This document shows positions 15,504 through 22,463 of a DNA stretch of 35,206 nt, in pieces. A program made the translations under genes and the position numbers. Source of the stretch: Methanoculleus sp. (lineage in GTDB: Archaea; Halobacteriota; Methanomicrobia; Methanomicrobiales; Methanomicrobiaceae); assembly GCA_011045995.1 (NCBI GenBank), contig DSBQ01000012.1, positions 1-35,206 on the forward strand, written 5' to 3'. The first letter of the stretch is position 1, and every line of letters starts with the position of its first letter. The notes beneath the pieces are model-generated. The model saw only the letters and a program-made list of their open reading frames with translations. It searched no databases and was not told the origin of the DNA.

Positions 15504-15531
15504 GTTTCTATCCCTCTGTGTGATGTGCTGG

Positions 15532-15545
15532 TGGGATGCATCCCA
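15532..15545. promoter_or_regulatory. 14-bp perfect palindrome, probable operator of the cupin gene
   Basis: TGGGATGCATCCCA is a perfect palindrome. On the minus strand a TATA-like TAATTATG lies just upstream (about 15547-15554) and the cupin start is 29 nt downstream, so the palindrome covers the stretch between TATA box and transcription start, where archaeal repressors block polymerase. Confidence 0.5.
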
Positions 15546-15580
15546 TCATAATTACACCGGACGGGGGTAGGATAAAAACA

Positions 15581-15596
15581 TTCCGGCCGGCCGGAA
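15581..15596. repeat. 16-bp perfect palindrome TTCCGGCCGGCCGGAA
   Basis: A perfect GC-rich palindrome in the non-coding stretch 15546-15785, 85 bp from the cupin start. It is not followed by a T-run, so it is unlikely to be a terminator. The rest of this stretch shows no gene. Confidence 0.5.
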
Positions 15597-15785
15597 GGGC
15601 GAAGGAGGGGTGCTTCGAACCTTACACATCAGGGGGTCTCATGTGCCGGATCGAACACTTCCGAACGGGGAAATCGGCAGAGGAAAAACGGGTGATACAT
15701 TCAAAAAACAGAGTCCCCGATTAATTTTGCACATGCTCAATTGGCGCATAAATGAAGCACTCTCCTGAACCATTGAATAATCCTT

Positions 15786-16241
15786 CTACTCTTCCCCGAT
15801 GTCTTCGTCCCACAACGCCGGATGGGCGGCAATGAATTCACGCATCATCTGCAGACACTCCTCATCATCCATGATCACCAGTTCGACGCCACGGGAGCGC
15901 AGATACTCCTCCGGACCCTGAAACGTCCGGTGTTCCCCGATGACGACCGTGGGAATCTTGTAGAGAAGGACGGCCCCGCTGCACATGTCACACGGGGAGA
16001 GGGTCGAATACAGCACCGCCCGGCGGTAATCACGGGGCCGTAGCCGCCCCGCATTTTCCAGGCAGTCCATCTCGGCGTGCAAAACGGCGCTGCCCTTCTG
16101 CACCCTGCGATTGTGGCCCCGACCGACAATTCTCCCGTCGATCGCCAGCACCGAGCCTATGGGGATGCCTCCTTCGCTTAGCCCCTGTCTTGCTTCCTCG
16201 ATGGCGGCCTCCATGCATTCATCCTTTGATAGGGCTTGCAT
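15786..16241 (-). CDS. Cytosine deaminase of the yeast Fcy1 type
   Basis: A 151-residue zinc deaminase. It has HAEMDC (zinc His and catalytic Glu) and SPCDMC (two zinc Cys). It follows yeast cytosine deaminase along its whole length, including EGGIPIGSVL, GRGHNRRVQKGSAVLHAE, LYSTLSPCDMCSGA and the C-terminal WDEDIGE, which in the yeast enzyme covers the active site. Expected reaction: cytosine to uracil plus ammonia, for pyrimidine salvage, although related archaeal members may prefer other bases. ATG 16241 is chosen because the family starts near there; an upstream ATG at 16298 would add 19 unconserved residues. A TATA-like CAATATTCA is centred near 16276. Confidence 0.9.
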   Translation of the reverse strand: MQALSKDECMEAAIEEARQGLSEGGIPIGSVLAIDGRIVGRGHNRRVQKGSAVLHAEMDCLENAGRLRPRDYRRAVLYSTLSPCDMCSGAVLLYKIPTVVIGEHRTFQGPEEYLRSRGVELVIMDDEECLQMMREFIAAHPALWDEDIGEE

Positions 16242-16589
16242 GGAGAGAACATGGACTGATGGATGTTGAATATTGCGGTCCACAAACCGAACCACCACCC
16301 AAGTCGAAGCACAGGATTCGGGTGGGTGGCATATGTCTCCACCAATCAGGGAAGACGAACCTGTAGCACCACAAGACCAACTATTACCGCCTGACGGAGG
16401 CAGGCGACGGGACTTACCATATCGTATGCAGGGGCAATTTCAAGGGATGCGGGGAGTAAGCCCGGCGCTTCCCCATGCCCCGATTTTGATCCGGTCAATG
16501 TATCAACTGAAAACAGGCGTTACCCGCCGGGCAGACGGGATAATGCGTCTGGAGCAGGAATTTCATCATCAGTAACTATCAATAAAATA
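16242..16589. other. Non-coding stretch with a short coding-like remnant
   Basis: The right border is the CDF gene stop. A frame at 16367-16459 reads HKTNYYRLTEAGDGTYHIV then CRGNFKGCGE and a stop; it has coding-like composition but no start codon and follows an in-frame TAG. It overlaps a hairpin CGCCTG/CAGGCG (16388-16406). An 80-codon frame from the ATG at 16333 in another phase has poor composition. The stretch may hold the end of a decayed gene; no family is recognised. Confidence 0.35.
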
Positions 16590-17552
16590 CTATTTTTTAT
16601 TCATGCAGGTACAGAACGAGCCACACCGATGACACCCGTCGATTCCTTCGTAGCAGGGTTCGATGTGAATCGTAATATTGGACCGCGGATACTCCACAAT
16701 GAGATCCGACTCCAGGTGATCCGCAAGGTCATGTGACTGTTCCACCGAAATATTTCCTTGCATTACCAGGTGGAAGTCGACGAAAATATCCGGTCCTGAA
16801 CGGCGGGTCCTCAGGTCGTGAAACCCGGCATATTGGCTGGCATGTTCGCATATGATCTCCTTGATCCGGTTCTCATCGTTCTCCGGAAGGCTCTGGTCGA
16901 TGAGGTCGGCCACCGAGCGCCGGGTAAGATCATAAGCGGCCCTGATTATGACGAGTGCAATTCCGATGGCAAAGATCGAATCGATGCTGGTAATGCCGGT
17001 TACCCGTATCAGGACCAGCCCCAGGGTAACACCTACCGACGTATAGACGTCAGTCCTCAGGTGCCAGGCATCGCTCTCAAGAGCAATCGATTCGGTCTGC
17101 ATGGCAACGGTCATCAGACGACGTGATACAAACCAGTTCACTGCTGCTGAAACGGCCATTACAGCGATACCAACAATAAGGAGGTCTTCTGATAGTTCCG
17201 GCCCTCCTCCCCACAGGAGACCGCGGGCGGCCTCCCAGATGATGAGTGCCGCAGCAATGAAGATAAGTACCGCTTCGATCATCCCGGAAAAATCTTCAAA
17301 TTTCCCATGACCGAATGCATGTTCGAGATCGGGAGGTTCTGAAGATTTCCTGACAGAAAAAAAGGCGATGACTGCGGCGAGCAGATCCATTGTTGAATGA
17401 ATCGCCTCGGAGATGATGCTCACCGAACCGACGGCAAATCCCACAATGAATTTGAGTATGACCAGGGAGGTATTGGACACCACCGAAAGGCGTGCTGTTT
17501 TCTGTTTGAGTATATTGAGTTCTTCCTGGGAGACTTCGGGCGCATTATTCAT
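16590..17552 (-). CDS. Cation diffusion facilitator metal transporter
   Basis: A 320-residue CDF protein that exports divalent metal (Zn, Fe, Mn or Co) in exchange for protons. There are about six hydrophobic segments. SEAIHSTMDLL in helix 2 and WHLRTDVYTS in helix 5 carry the intramembrane metal ligands (HxxxD type), and VADLIDQSLP precedes the C-terminal ferredoxin-like domain with VDFHLVM and HIEPC. The tail, CYEGIDGCHRCGSFCTCMNKK, has five cysteines not found in typical CDF proteins and may bind metal. It starts at ATG 17552, with AGGA just upstream. Confidence 0.92.
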   Translation of the reverse strand: MNNAPEVSQEELNILKQKTARLSVVSNTSLVILKFIVGFAVGSVSIISEAIHSTMDLLAAVIAFFSVRKSSEPPDLEHAFGHGKFEDFSGMIEAVLIFIAAALIIWEAARGLLWGGGPELSEDLLIVGIAVMAVSAAVNWFVSRRLMTVAMQTESIALESDAWHLRTDVYTSVGVTLGLVLIRVTGITSIDSIFAIGIALVIIRAAYDLTRRSVADLIDQSLPENDENRIKEIICEHASQYAGFHDLRTRRSGPDIFVDFHLVMQGNISVEQSHDLADHLESDLIVEYPRSNITIHIEPCYEGIDGCHRCGSFCTCMNKK

Positions 17553-17763
17553 GGATAATCCTGACTATTTCACCCTTGAGGTGATGAAGGTGACGAATGA
17601 CAGAGTCTTCCTGATGGGTGCCGGGTGGAGGTTTTATTGTTTCCGCCGCCCATTTCCGGGTTCTGCCCTGTAAAGTGCCTCGCGATCCCCGGCATCAATA
17701 CAAAGCGGCCTCTCTCGAACGGTCTCAAAGAAGAGAAATCAACGGGAAGGGAGGTAGATAATC

Positions 17764-17772
17764 TTTTTATAG
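17764..17772 (+). promoter_or_regulatory. TATA box before the Rieske gene
   Basis: TTTTTATAG lies about 28 nt upstream of ATG 17796, with GGAG at 17787-17790 acting as ribosome-binding site if transcription starts a little early. It is the only clear promoter before the Rieske, UbiA and reductase genes. Confidence 0.5.
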
Positions 17773-17795
17773 CATCTTCGTCTTTGGGAGTCACT

Positions 17796-18152
17796 ATGAG
17801 TGATTTTATTGATGTATGCAGCACCCTCGACATGCAGGACGGTTCGTTGAGAAAATGTGAGACTGGCGGCCGCGAGATCCTCCTCGCCAGGGTCGGGGAT
17901 CGCTACTACGCCGCTGACAATCGCTGCCCCCATATGGGGGGAGATCTCTCCCGGGGAACACTGGAAGGAACTACGGTGACCTGCCCCCTCCATCACTCCC
18001 AGTTTGATCTGAGCGATGGACGTATGCGCCGGTGGACCGACTGGTCGGGAATCAAATTATCCGCAGCAAAACTCCTCAGGGCTCCGCGACCTCTGAAGAC
18101 CTACGAGGTGAAAACCGAGGGGGAGCGAATCCTCGTCAGGTTCAGCGAGTAA
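17796..18152 (+). CDS. Small Rieske [2Fe-2S] ferredoxin
   Basis: A 118-residue Rieske protein with both cluster-binding boxes: C44-P-H46-MGG and C63-P-L-H66-H, similar to the small subunit of NirD-type and dioxygenase ferredoxins. It should carry one electron at a time to a partner enzyme. The frame is open upstream to 17625, but ATG 17796 with GGAG 5 nt before is the natural start and gives the normal length. The UbiA gene begins 63 nt downstream and the flavoprotein overlaps that gene, so the ferredoxin may supply electrons to the reductase. Rieske proteins are not part of any known methanogenesis route. Confidence 0.9.
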   Translation: MSDFIDVCSTLDMQDGSLRKCETGGREILLARVGDRYYAADNRCPHMGGDLSRGTLEGTTVTCPLHHSQFDLSDGRMRRWTDWSGIKLSAAKLLRAPRPLKTYEVKTEGERILVRFSE

Positions 18153-18215
18153 GGTAATTTTTCGCTACAGAATTTGTCCTATGATAATCCTTTCAGGGTA
18201 TGATCCGGTGAGAAA

Positions 18216-19226
18216 ATGAAGCCCTGTTGTAATCTTTATGAGAACACCGCGACGGATGTCCCGACCGCAGGAGGCGGCTTTGACCTTCGTGCATCCTCAC
18301 GGATTATTCGGATTGAAGGGCTCATTCCTTTTACCGGGTGCGCAATTCTCATCGGATGTGTCGTAACACTCAGGGAAGTCGGATTTTCAGGCGCCAACTG
18401 GGGTTTGTTCGCTATCGCGGTTGTCGCAGCTCTTCCCGTTCACATCGATGCCCACATCCGGAATGACATCATGGATGTGGAGGTCGACCGGCATGAGAAG
18501 AGCAGGGAAACCGGGCGTAACCGGCCCCTTGTTGCCGGGTGGGCCACGCTCGGCGATTACAAAAAGATCTCTGTGATTGTCACATGCCTGGTGGTGGTCC
18601 TTGCCGGGTACCTGACCACGCAGCGGATGTATATCCCATTATTCTTCATTATCGGCTTCTTTTTCGATTATGCCTATAACCATCCCCGCATCGCTCTGGC
18701 GTACCGGCCCTATACCGAATGGTTCATTTTTCCCTGGCTGGTAGTCGGCGTAACGGTGACCATGGTGTACGCTGCGACCGGCATAATCTCTCTTTTGGCC
18801 CTCATACTGTCGCTGTTGCATGGCCTGACGGGGACCTGTTTCGTGGTATCGATGATGCGCCGTGACGTTAATTCCGACCGGCTGGGAGGGAAAAACACGT
18901 CTTCCGTGCAGCATCCGGAACTGCCGCATTCGACGATATATGGTATTGTTACGCTGCTCGTAGCATTCCTGATGCTCTACCCTCTGTCGTGCGTTCTTGG
19001 AAGGGGGGAGCTCTCGTATATCCTCATCCTTACGACGGCTGGTATCGCAGGAGTCAATACGGTCTACGGGGCAGGAATTGATCAGCTCTGCACCCGTGCG
19101 TTGTATTCCGTCTTTCCTGATTTCGAGGTGAGGGCAAACAGACTCATGCTGCAGCAGGTGGGAGCATCCATGATACATGCAGTGGCGGTTACGGTCATGT
19201 TACTGGCGTTTGGGGTGAGACCATGA
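18216..19226 (+). CDS. UbiA-family prenyltransferase
   Basis: A 336-residue integral membrane enzyme with about eight or nine hydrophobic segments. The first aspartate motif is N83-x3-D87-x3-D91 in RNDIMDVEVDRHE, which binds Mg2+ and the prenyl diphosphate; FDYAYNHPR probably marks the second conserved loop. Members attach polyprenyl chains to aromatic rings (quinones, methanophenazine, haem O) or to glycerol phosphate in archaeal lipids. The partners here, a saturase-like flavoprotein and a Rieske ferredoxin, point to a special prenylated product. GGTGA before the ATG gives a good ribosome-binding site. The stop overlaps the next gene by 4 nt. Confidence 0.88.
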   Translation: MKPCCNLYENTATDVPTAGGGFDLRASSRIIRIEGLIPFTGCAILIGCVVTLREVGFSGANWGLFAIAVVAALPVHIDAHIRNDIMDVEVDRHEKSRETGRNRPLVAGWATLGDYKKISVIVTCLVVVLAGYLTTQRMYIPLFFIIGFFFDYAYNHPRIALAYRPYTEWFIFPWLVVGVTVTMVYAATGIISLLALILSLLHGLTGTCFVVSMMRRDVNSDRLGGKNTSSVQHPELPHSTIYGIVTLLVAFLMLYPLSCVLGRGELSYILILTTAGIAGVNTVYGAGIDQLCTRALYSVFPDFEVRANRLMLQQVGASMIHAVAVTVMLLAFGVRP

Positions 19227-20281
19227 ACGTTGCGATTGCAGGTGCCGGGATCGCCGGCGGCTACCTGGCGGGGCTTCTCGAACAGAGGGGTATCTCACCG
19301 GATGTCTATGATGGCCGGGATCATGCCACCCGCTGTACCTGTCGCTCGTGCGGATGGGGGGTGCCGATGGCTATCACTACGTACCTCGCCGATGTCGGCC
19401 TCGATCTGAACGACTACCTCATCGAACCAATGTCGCCTATGGATTTCGACGGCCTTGCGGCAAAGACCCCTCTCTGCACCATCGATAAACCCCGTCTTCT
19501 CCGGGATTTCGCAGGAGCTTCGGGATTAAAGCGGCAGAACCTGAGGCCGGAGACGGCAGAGGACTATGATATTGTGGTGGATGCGACCGGCATCAGGCGA
19601 GCTCTCCTTCCGCCCTGCAGGTCGGATCTGACGCTGCCTACCCTGCAGCACAGGGTCACCGCGGAATCCATAGGGGGGGAGCGCCTTGGAGCGGGGGTGA
19701 GCGGGAACCGTATACCCGGCCTCGGGTACCTGTGGATCTTTCCTGTCGGCAACGATCAGTATCATATAGGCATCGGGGGTCTGAACCTTATCCGGCAGGA
19801 TCGCCTGTTGGAACAATTGTACCGGGACTTCTCCGGGAGGTTTTCATTCACCCTGCATTGCAGCTGCCATGATACCATCCGGGTCGCTTCCCCGCACTAT
19901 TCGACGCCGTTCTTTGTCAGAAAGACACGGATGGACGGTACGCCCCAGCTGATCATCGGCGTTGGTGAATCTATCGGGACCGTCTCGCCGTTCACGGGAG
20001 AAGGTATTGTTCATTCCCTAGAGTGCGCCAGAATTCTGGCAGATACCTGGCCGAATCCTGAGGACTATACAAGAACGGTGCTGGTCCGGTTTGCATGGAT
20101 GAAAAAAGAGCGGAAGACACTTGATTATCTTCTCTCACCTGAAGGAAGGAGCGGCCCGAGGCTACAGGACCGGTGGAGATTTTTCCGCAGTTCCCGTCGC
20201 CCGGGTATCAGACTTCCCATGCTGGAGGCGTTCAGCCGCATGGGCAGTCTTTCGCGATGGCTGGAGACCCCGGAGATCTAA
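19223..20281 (+). CDS. Geranylgeranyl-reductase-family FAD protein
   Basis: The 352-residue flavoprotein opens with an FAD-binding GAGIAGGYLAGLLEQRG loop. It has an unusual C38-x-C40-x2-C43 cluster (RCTCRSCGWG) near the conserved Cys position of archaeal geranylgeranyl reductases, VVDATGIRR, and the second FAD-binding block GVGESIGTVSPFTGEGIVHSLECA. The family saturates double bonds in isoprenoid chains. Overlap with the UbiA gene (ATGA) implies coupled translation, so it probably reduces the chain that UbiA transfers. It differs from housekeeping digeranylgeranylglycerophospholipid reductase in length and N-terminal cysteines, so a dedicated substrate is likely. Its electron donor could be the Rieske protein of the same cluster. 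Confidence 0.83.
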   Translation: MNVAIAGAGIAGGYLAGLLEQRGISPDVYDGRDHATRCTCRSCGWGVPMAITTYLADVGLDLNDYLIEPMSPMDFDGLAAKTPLCTIDKPRLLRDFAGASGLKRQNLRPETAEDYDIVVDATGIRRALLPPCRSDLTLPTLQHRVTAESIGGERLGAGVSGNRIPGLGYLWIFPVGNDQYHIGIGGLNLIRQDRLLEQLYRDFSGRFSFTLHCSCHDTIRVASPHYSTPFFVRKTRMDGTPQLIIGVGESIGTVSPFTGEGIVHSLECARILADTWPNPEDYTRTVLVRFAWMKKERKTLDYLLSPEGRSGPRLQDRWRFFRSSRRPGIRLPMLEAFSRMGSLSRWLETPEI

Positions 20282-20322
20282 TCAGTACCTCTTCCGGGAA
20301 GACCCGGAGCGGACCGCCGCGA

Positions 20323-20360
20323 TGAAAAAAAAGAAGGAACGGGGAGCGTGGACGCTCCCG
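20323..20360 (-). terminator. Strong terminator of the leftward gene
   Basis: GGGAGCG (20342-20348) and CGCTCCC (20353-20359) form a 7-bp stem with a 4-nt loop. On the minus strand it is followed within 12 nt by an eight-T run. It lies just after the stop of the unknown gene at 20389 and between convergent genes. Confidence 0.75.
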
Positions 20361-20388
20361 TCGCCACCGGCGTACAACGCCCCCCTCA

Positions 20389-21198
20389 TCACGCAGGGTT
20401 CATCGCGGCCGTTGTGGTATACGTGTTGCCGTCAATGGTTGTCAGGGTGATGCCGGCCGTAAAGGGGGGATTCTGAACCCATTCATCTGCTGGACACATG
20501 TCGAGGTCCGGAGCATAACACCCCAGCCAGGAGTACCCGTCATTCATTGAGTTCCCTGAGACCACAGGGAGTTCCTGGGGGGGAAGTCCCAAATCGGGCC
20601 ATCCGGGGAAACGCACCTGGTACATATGTTTTGCCCGGTAGGTTCCCCAGGTCCCCAACGATCCGTCGATAAACCAATCAATTCTTTGCAGCACAACCCC
20701 GGGCGGGAGGTGGCTCGCATCCCATGTTGCGTCGTAATGGAGGTTCCAATACCAGTCATACACCTTAATGTTGTCATTCCACACCCTATAGGGCGAATAG
20801 CTCCCGGCAACCGTCATAACCGGAGGCGTGTACGGGCAGGATGAGGAATAGTCGGCCGTATAATAGACACCCTGGTACCCAAACATGAGCATGGTGGAGC
20901 TGTATATCTTGATATAGTCCACTGCAACCGGCTCAGCGATCACGTTCGGCAAATCGTGTCCGCCTTCCGCATAGGTGATGGCGTCAAAGGGAAGATACAC
21001 GGTATAGGCCCCATAGGCGTCTGAATAGGTGAGGGCGTAGCAGTATTCCCCTGCGACACGTTGTATCGTGCCCGTGATTGCCAAAAATGGCCCTACACCA
21101 AAGTCCGCTGCGTCCGGGTCGCCGTAGTTCAGCAGTTCGCCGCCATCCCACTGGAACCCCCTCAAAAACCGGCCTCCTCGAGCGCTTTCGCTCTTCAT
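20389..21198 (-). CDS. Unrecognised aromatic-rich protein
   Basis: A 269-residue protein rich in Tyr, Trp, Asp and Gly, for example YCYALTYSDAYGAYTVYLPF and VWNDNIKVYDWYWNLHYD. Four cysteines lie at spread positions (SSSCPY, LGCYAPDLDMC and YCY). The pattern suggests beta-sheet structure like surface or secreted proteins, yet no signal peptide or transmembrane helix is present at ATG 21198, so the N-terminus may be truncated or mispredicted. AAGGAG lies only one base before the ATG, closer than usual. It sits directly downstream of two tRNA genes and ends at a strong terminator. No family is recognised; a passenger gene of a decayed integrated element is possible. Confidence 0.6.
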   Translation of the reverse strand: MKSESARGGRFLRGFQWDGGELLNYGDPDAADFGVGPFLAITGTIQRVAGEYCYALTYSDAYGAYTVYLPFDAITYAEGGHDLPNVIAEPVAVDYIKIYSSTMLMFGYQGVYYTADYSSSCPYTPPVMTVAGSYSPYRVWNDNIKVYDWYWNLHYDATWDASHLPPGVVLQRIDWFIDGSLGTWGTYRAKHMYQVRFPGWPDLGLPPQELPVVSGNSMNDGYSWLGCYAPDLDMCPADEWVQNPPFTAGITLTTIDGNTYTTTAAMNPA

Positions 21199-21249
21199 TC
21201 TCCTTGCAGTACCTCGAGGTGTACACTTTTAGAAAAGCGGGCAGGAAAA

Positions 21250-21323
21250 TGGGCTCGTCGAGATTCGAACTCGAGACCTCCGCCGTGTGAAGGCGACGTC
21301 ATAACCAACTAGACCACGGGCCC
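21250..21323 (-). tRNA. tRNA-Val (anticodon CAC)
   Basis: The minus strand folds as a 74-nt cloverleaf: acceptor GGGCCCG with CGAGCCC, D-arm GTCT...TGAC, anticodon stem TCGCC/GGCGG with loop TTCACAC, T-arm TCGAG-TTCGAAT-CTCGA, discriminator A. CCA is not encoded. The acceptor stem has a C5-A68 mismatch and the anticodon stem ends in a U-G pair. Confidence 0.9.
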
Positions 21324-21327
21324 AAAA

Positions 21328-21398
21328 TGCACCGACCGGGAATTGAACCCGGGCTATTGGCTTGGAAGGCCAAAGTCATGCCACTAGACCATCGGTGC
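21328..21398 (-). tRNA. tRNA-Gly (anticodon UCC)
   Basis: A 71-nt minus-strand cloverleaf: GCACCGA pairs with TCGGTGC, anticodon stem TTGGC/GCCAA with loop CTTCCAA, T-arm CCGGG-TTCAATT-CCCGG, discriminator A, no encoded CCA. It precedes tRNA-Val by only four bases (TTTT), so both probably come from one transcript. A TATA-like AAATATACT lies about 25 nt upstream. Confidence 0.93.
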
Positions 21399-21469
21399 CC
21401 GATGATGTGCTCTAGTATATTTCTGCCAATCCGTATTAAAGATATTTTATTGAAAAGGGGATGAGGGCC

Positions 21470-22351
21470 TTATGCCCTGCGCATCTCCGCCTCGATTACC
21501 TCGAGGGCGGCGATGCGCTTTTCAAGCGGCGGATGGGTCGAAAAGAGCTCGGTAAGGCTCTTTCCGGAGAGGGCGGGGATGATGTAGAACATATTTGCCC
21601 CCTCGACCTTCTGTTTCTCTTCGGCGGGCACACGGTCCATGCGGCCGCTGATCTTGATCAGCGCGCTCTTCAGCGCCCCCGGATTGTTCGTGATTTGGGC
21701 GCTCCCCCGGTCGGCGGCAAATTCGCGGTACCGGGAGAGGCTCATCATGAGCACCGTCGCGACAATCCAGACGATGATGGAGACGATCCATGCCACAATC
21801 CACGCACCGTTGTTCTCCCTGCCGGAAAAGAGGGAGGCGAAGAGCGCATTCTGCATGATGATCGACGCAAGCATGGCAACGAAGCTTGCCACCGTCATGG
21901 TGAGGATATCACGATTCTTCACGTGCGAGAGCTCATGGGCGAGGACCGCCTCGAGTTCATCGTCGTCAAGCGTGCGCATGATGGAGTCCGTCACCGCGAC
22001 GACGGCGTTTTTGGGGTTTCTCCCCGTCGCAAACGCATTCGGCACCGGCGACTGCATGATGGCAATCTTCGGCATCGGAAGATCCGCCTCTGCCGCAAGC
22101 GTTCCTATCATTGCATGGAGTTTTGGGTATTCATCTGCCGATACCACCCTGGCCCGGGTACTCATCAGCACCAGCTTCGCTGAGAAGAAGTACTGGATGA
22201 AGGCGAAGATGAAGACGAACGCCAGCAGTGCCCCGAACATATTCGGGAGGAGTATGTTCAGCACGGCCAGGAAGATGAGGTAGACGAGCAGGAGGAGAGC
22301 CCACGTCAGGATAACGCGGGAGGTCAGCCCCCAGTCTTTCTTCCATTTCAT
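21470..22351 (-). CDS. htpX: HtpX-type membrane zinc metalloprotease
   Basis: A 293-residue M48B protease that degrades damaged membrane proteins. Two N-terminal hydrophobic helices precede the catalytic motif HELSH (two zinc His and catalytic Glu) in EAVLAHELSHVKNRD; two more helices follow, then REFAADRGSA, whose Glu is the third zinc ligand, and FSTHPPLEKRIAAL at the end. The length is normal. A TATA element at 22375-22384 fits a leaderless start at ATG 22351. It is divergent from thi4. Confidence 0.96.
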   Translation of the reverse strand: MKWKKDWGLTSRVILTWALLLLVYLIFLAVLNILLPNMFGALLAFVFIFAFIQYFFSAKLVLMSTRARVVSADEYPKLHAMIGTLAAEADLPMPKIAIMQSPVPNAFATGRNPKNAVVAVTDSIMRTLDDDELEAVLAHELSHVKNRDILTMTVASFVAMLASIIMQNALFASLFSGRENNGAWIVAWIVSIIVWIVATVLMMSLSRYREFAADRGSAQITNNPGALKSALIKISGRMDRVPAEEKQKVEGANMFYIIPALSGKSLTELFSTHPPLEKRIAALEVIEAEMRRA

Positions 22352-22374
22352 AACATCTTGGGTTTCTCGGGCGA

Positions 22375-22436
22375 TCAGATATAGGTATTCAGTATGACAC
22401 GGCCGGTCCGCTCCCCGGTTTCGTCCCCTTCATATA
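22375..22436. promoter_or_regulatory. Back-to-back promoters of htpX and thi4
   Basis: On the minus strand CCTATATCTG at 22375-22384 lies about 29 nt from the htpX ATG. On the plus strand CATATAC at 22431-22437 lies about 30 nt from the thi4 ATG. Both would give leaderless or nearly leaderless mRNAs. No thiamine-pyrophosphate riboswitch fits in the few bases left before thi4. Confidence 0.55.
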
Positions 22437-22463
22437 CCCGCACATCGATGAATAATCACAGCC

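Noticed and set aside
16273-16575. 100-codon frame between the deaminase and the CDF gene
   Set aside because: Mixed composition, no start signal, and a different phase from the only coding-like fragment there.
22352-22463. Thiamine-pyrophosphate riboswitch before thi4
   Set aside because: The TATA box leaves almost no leader, and the riboswitch core sequences are absent.
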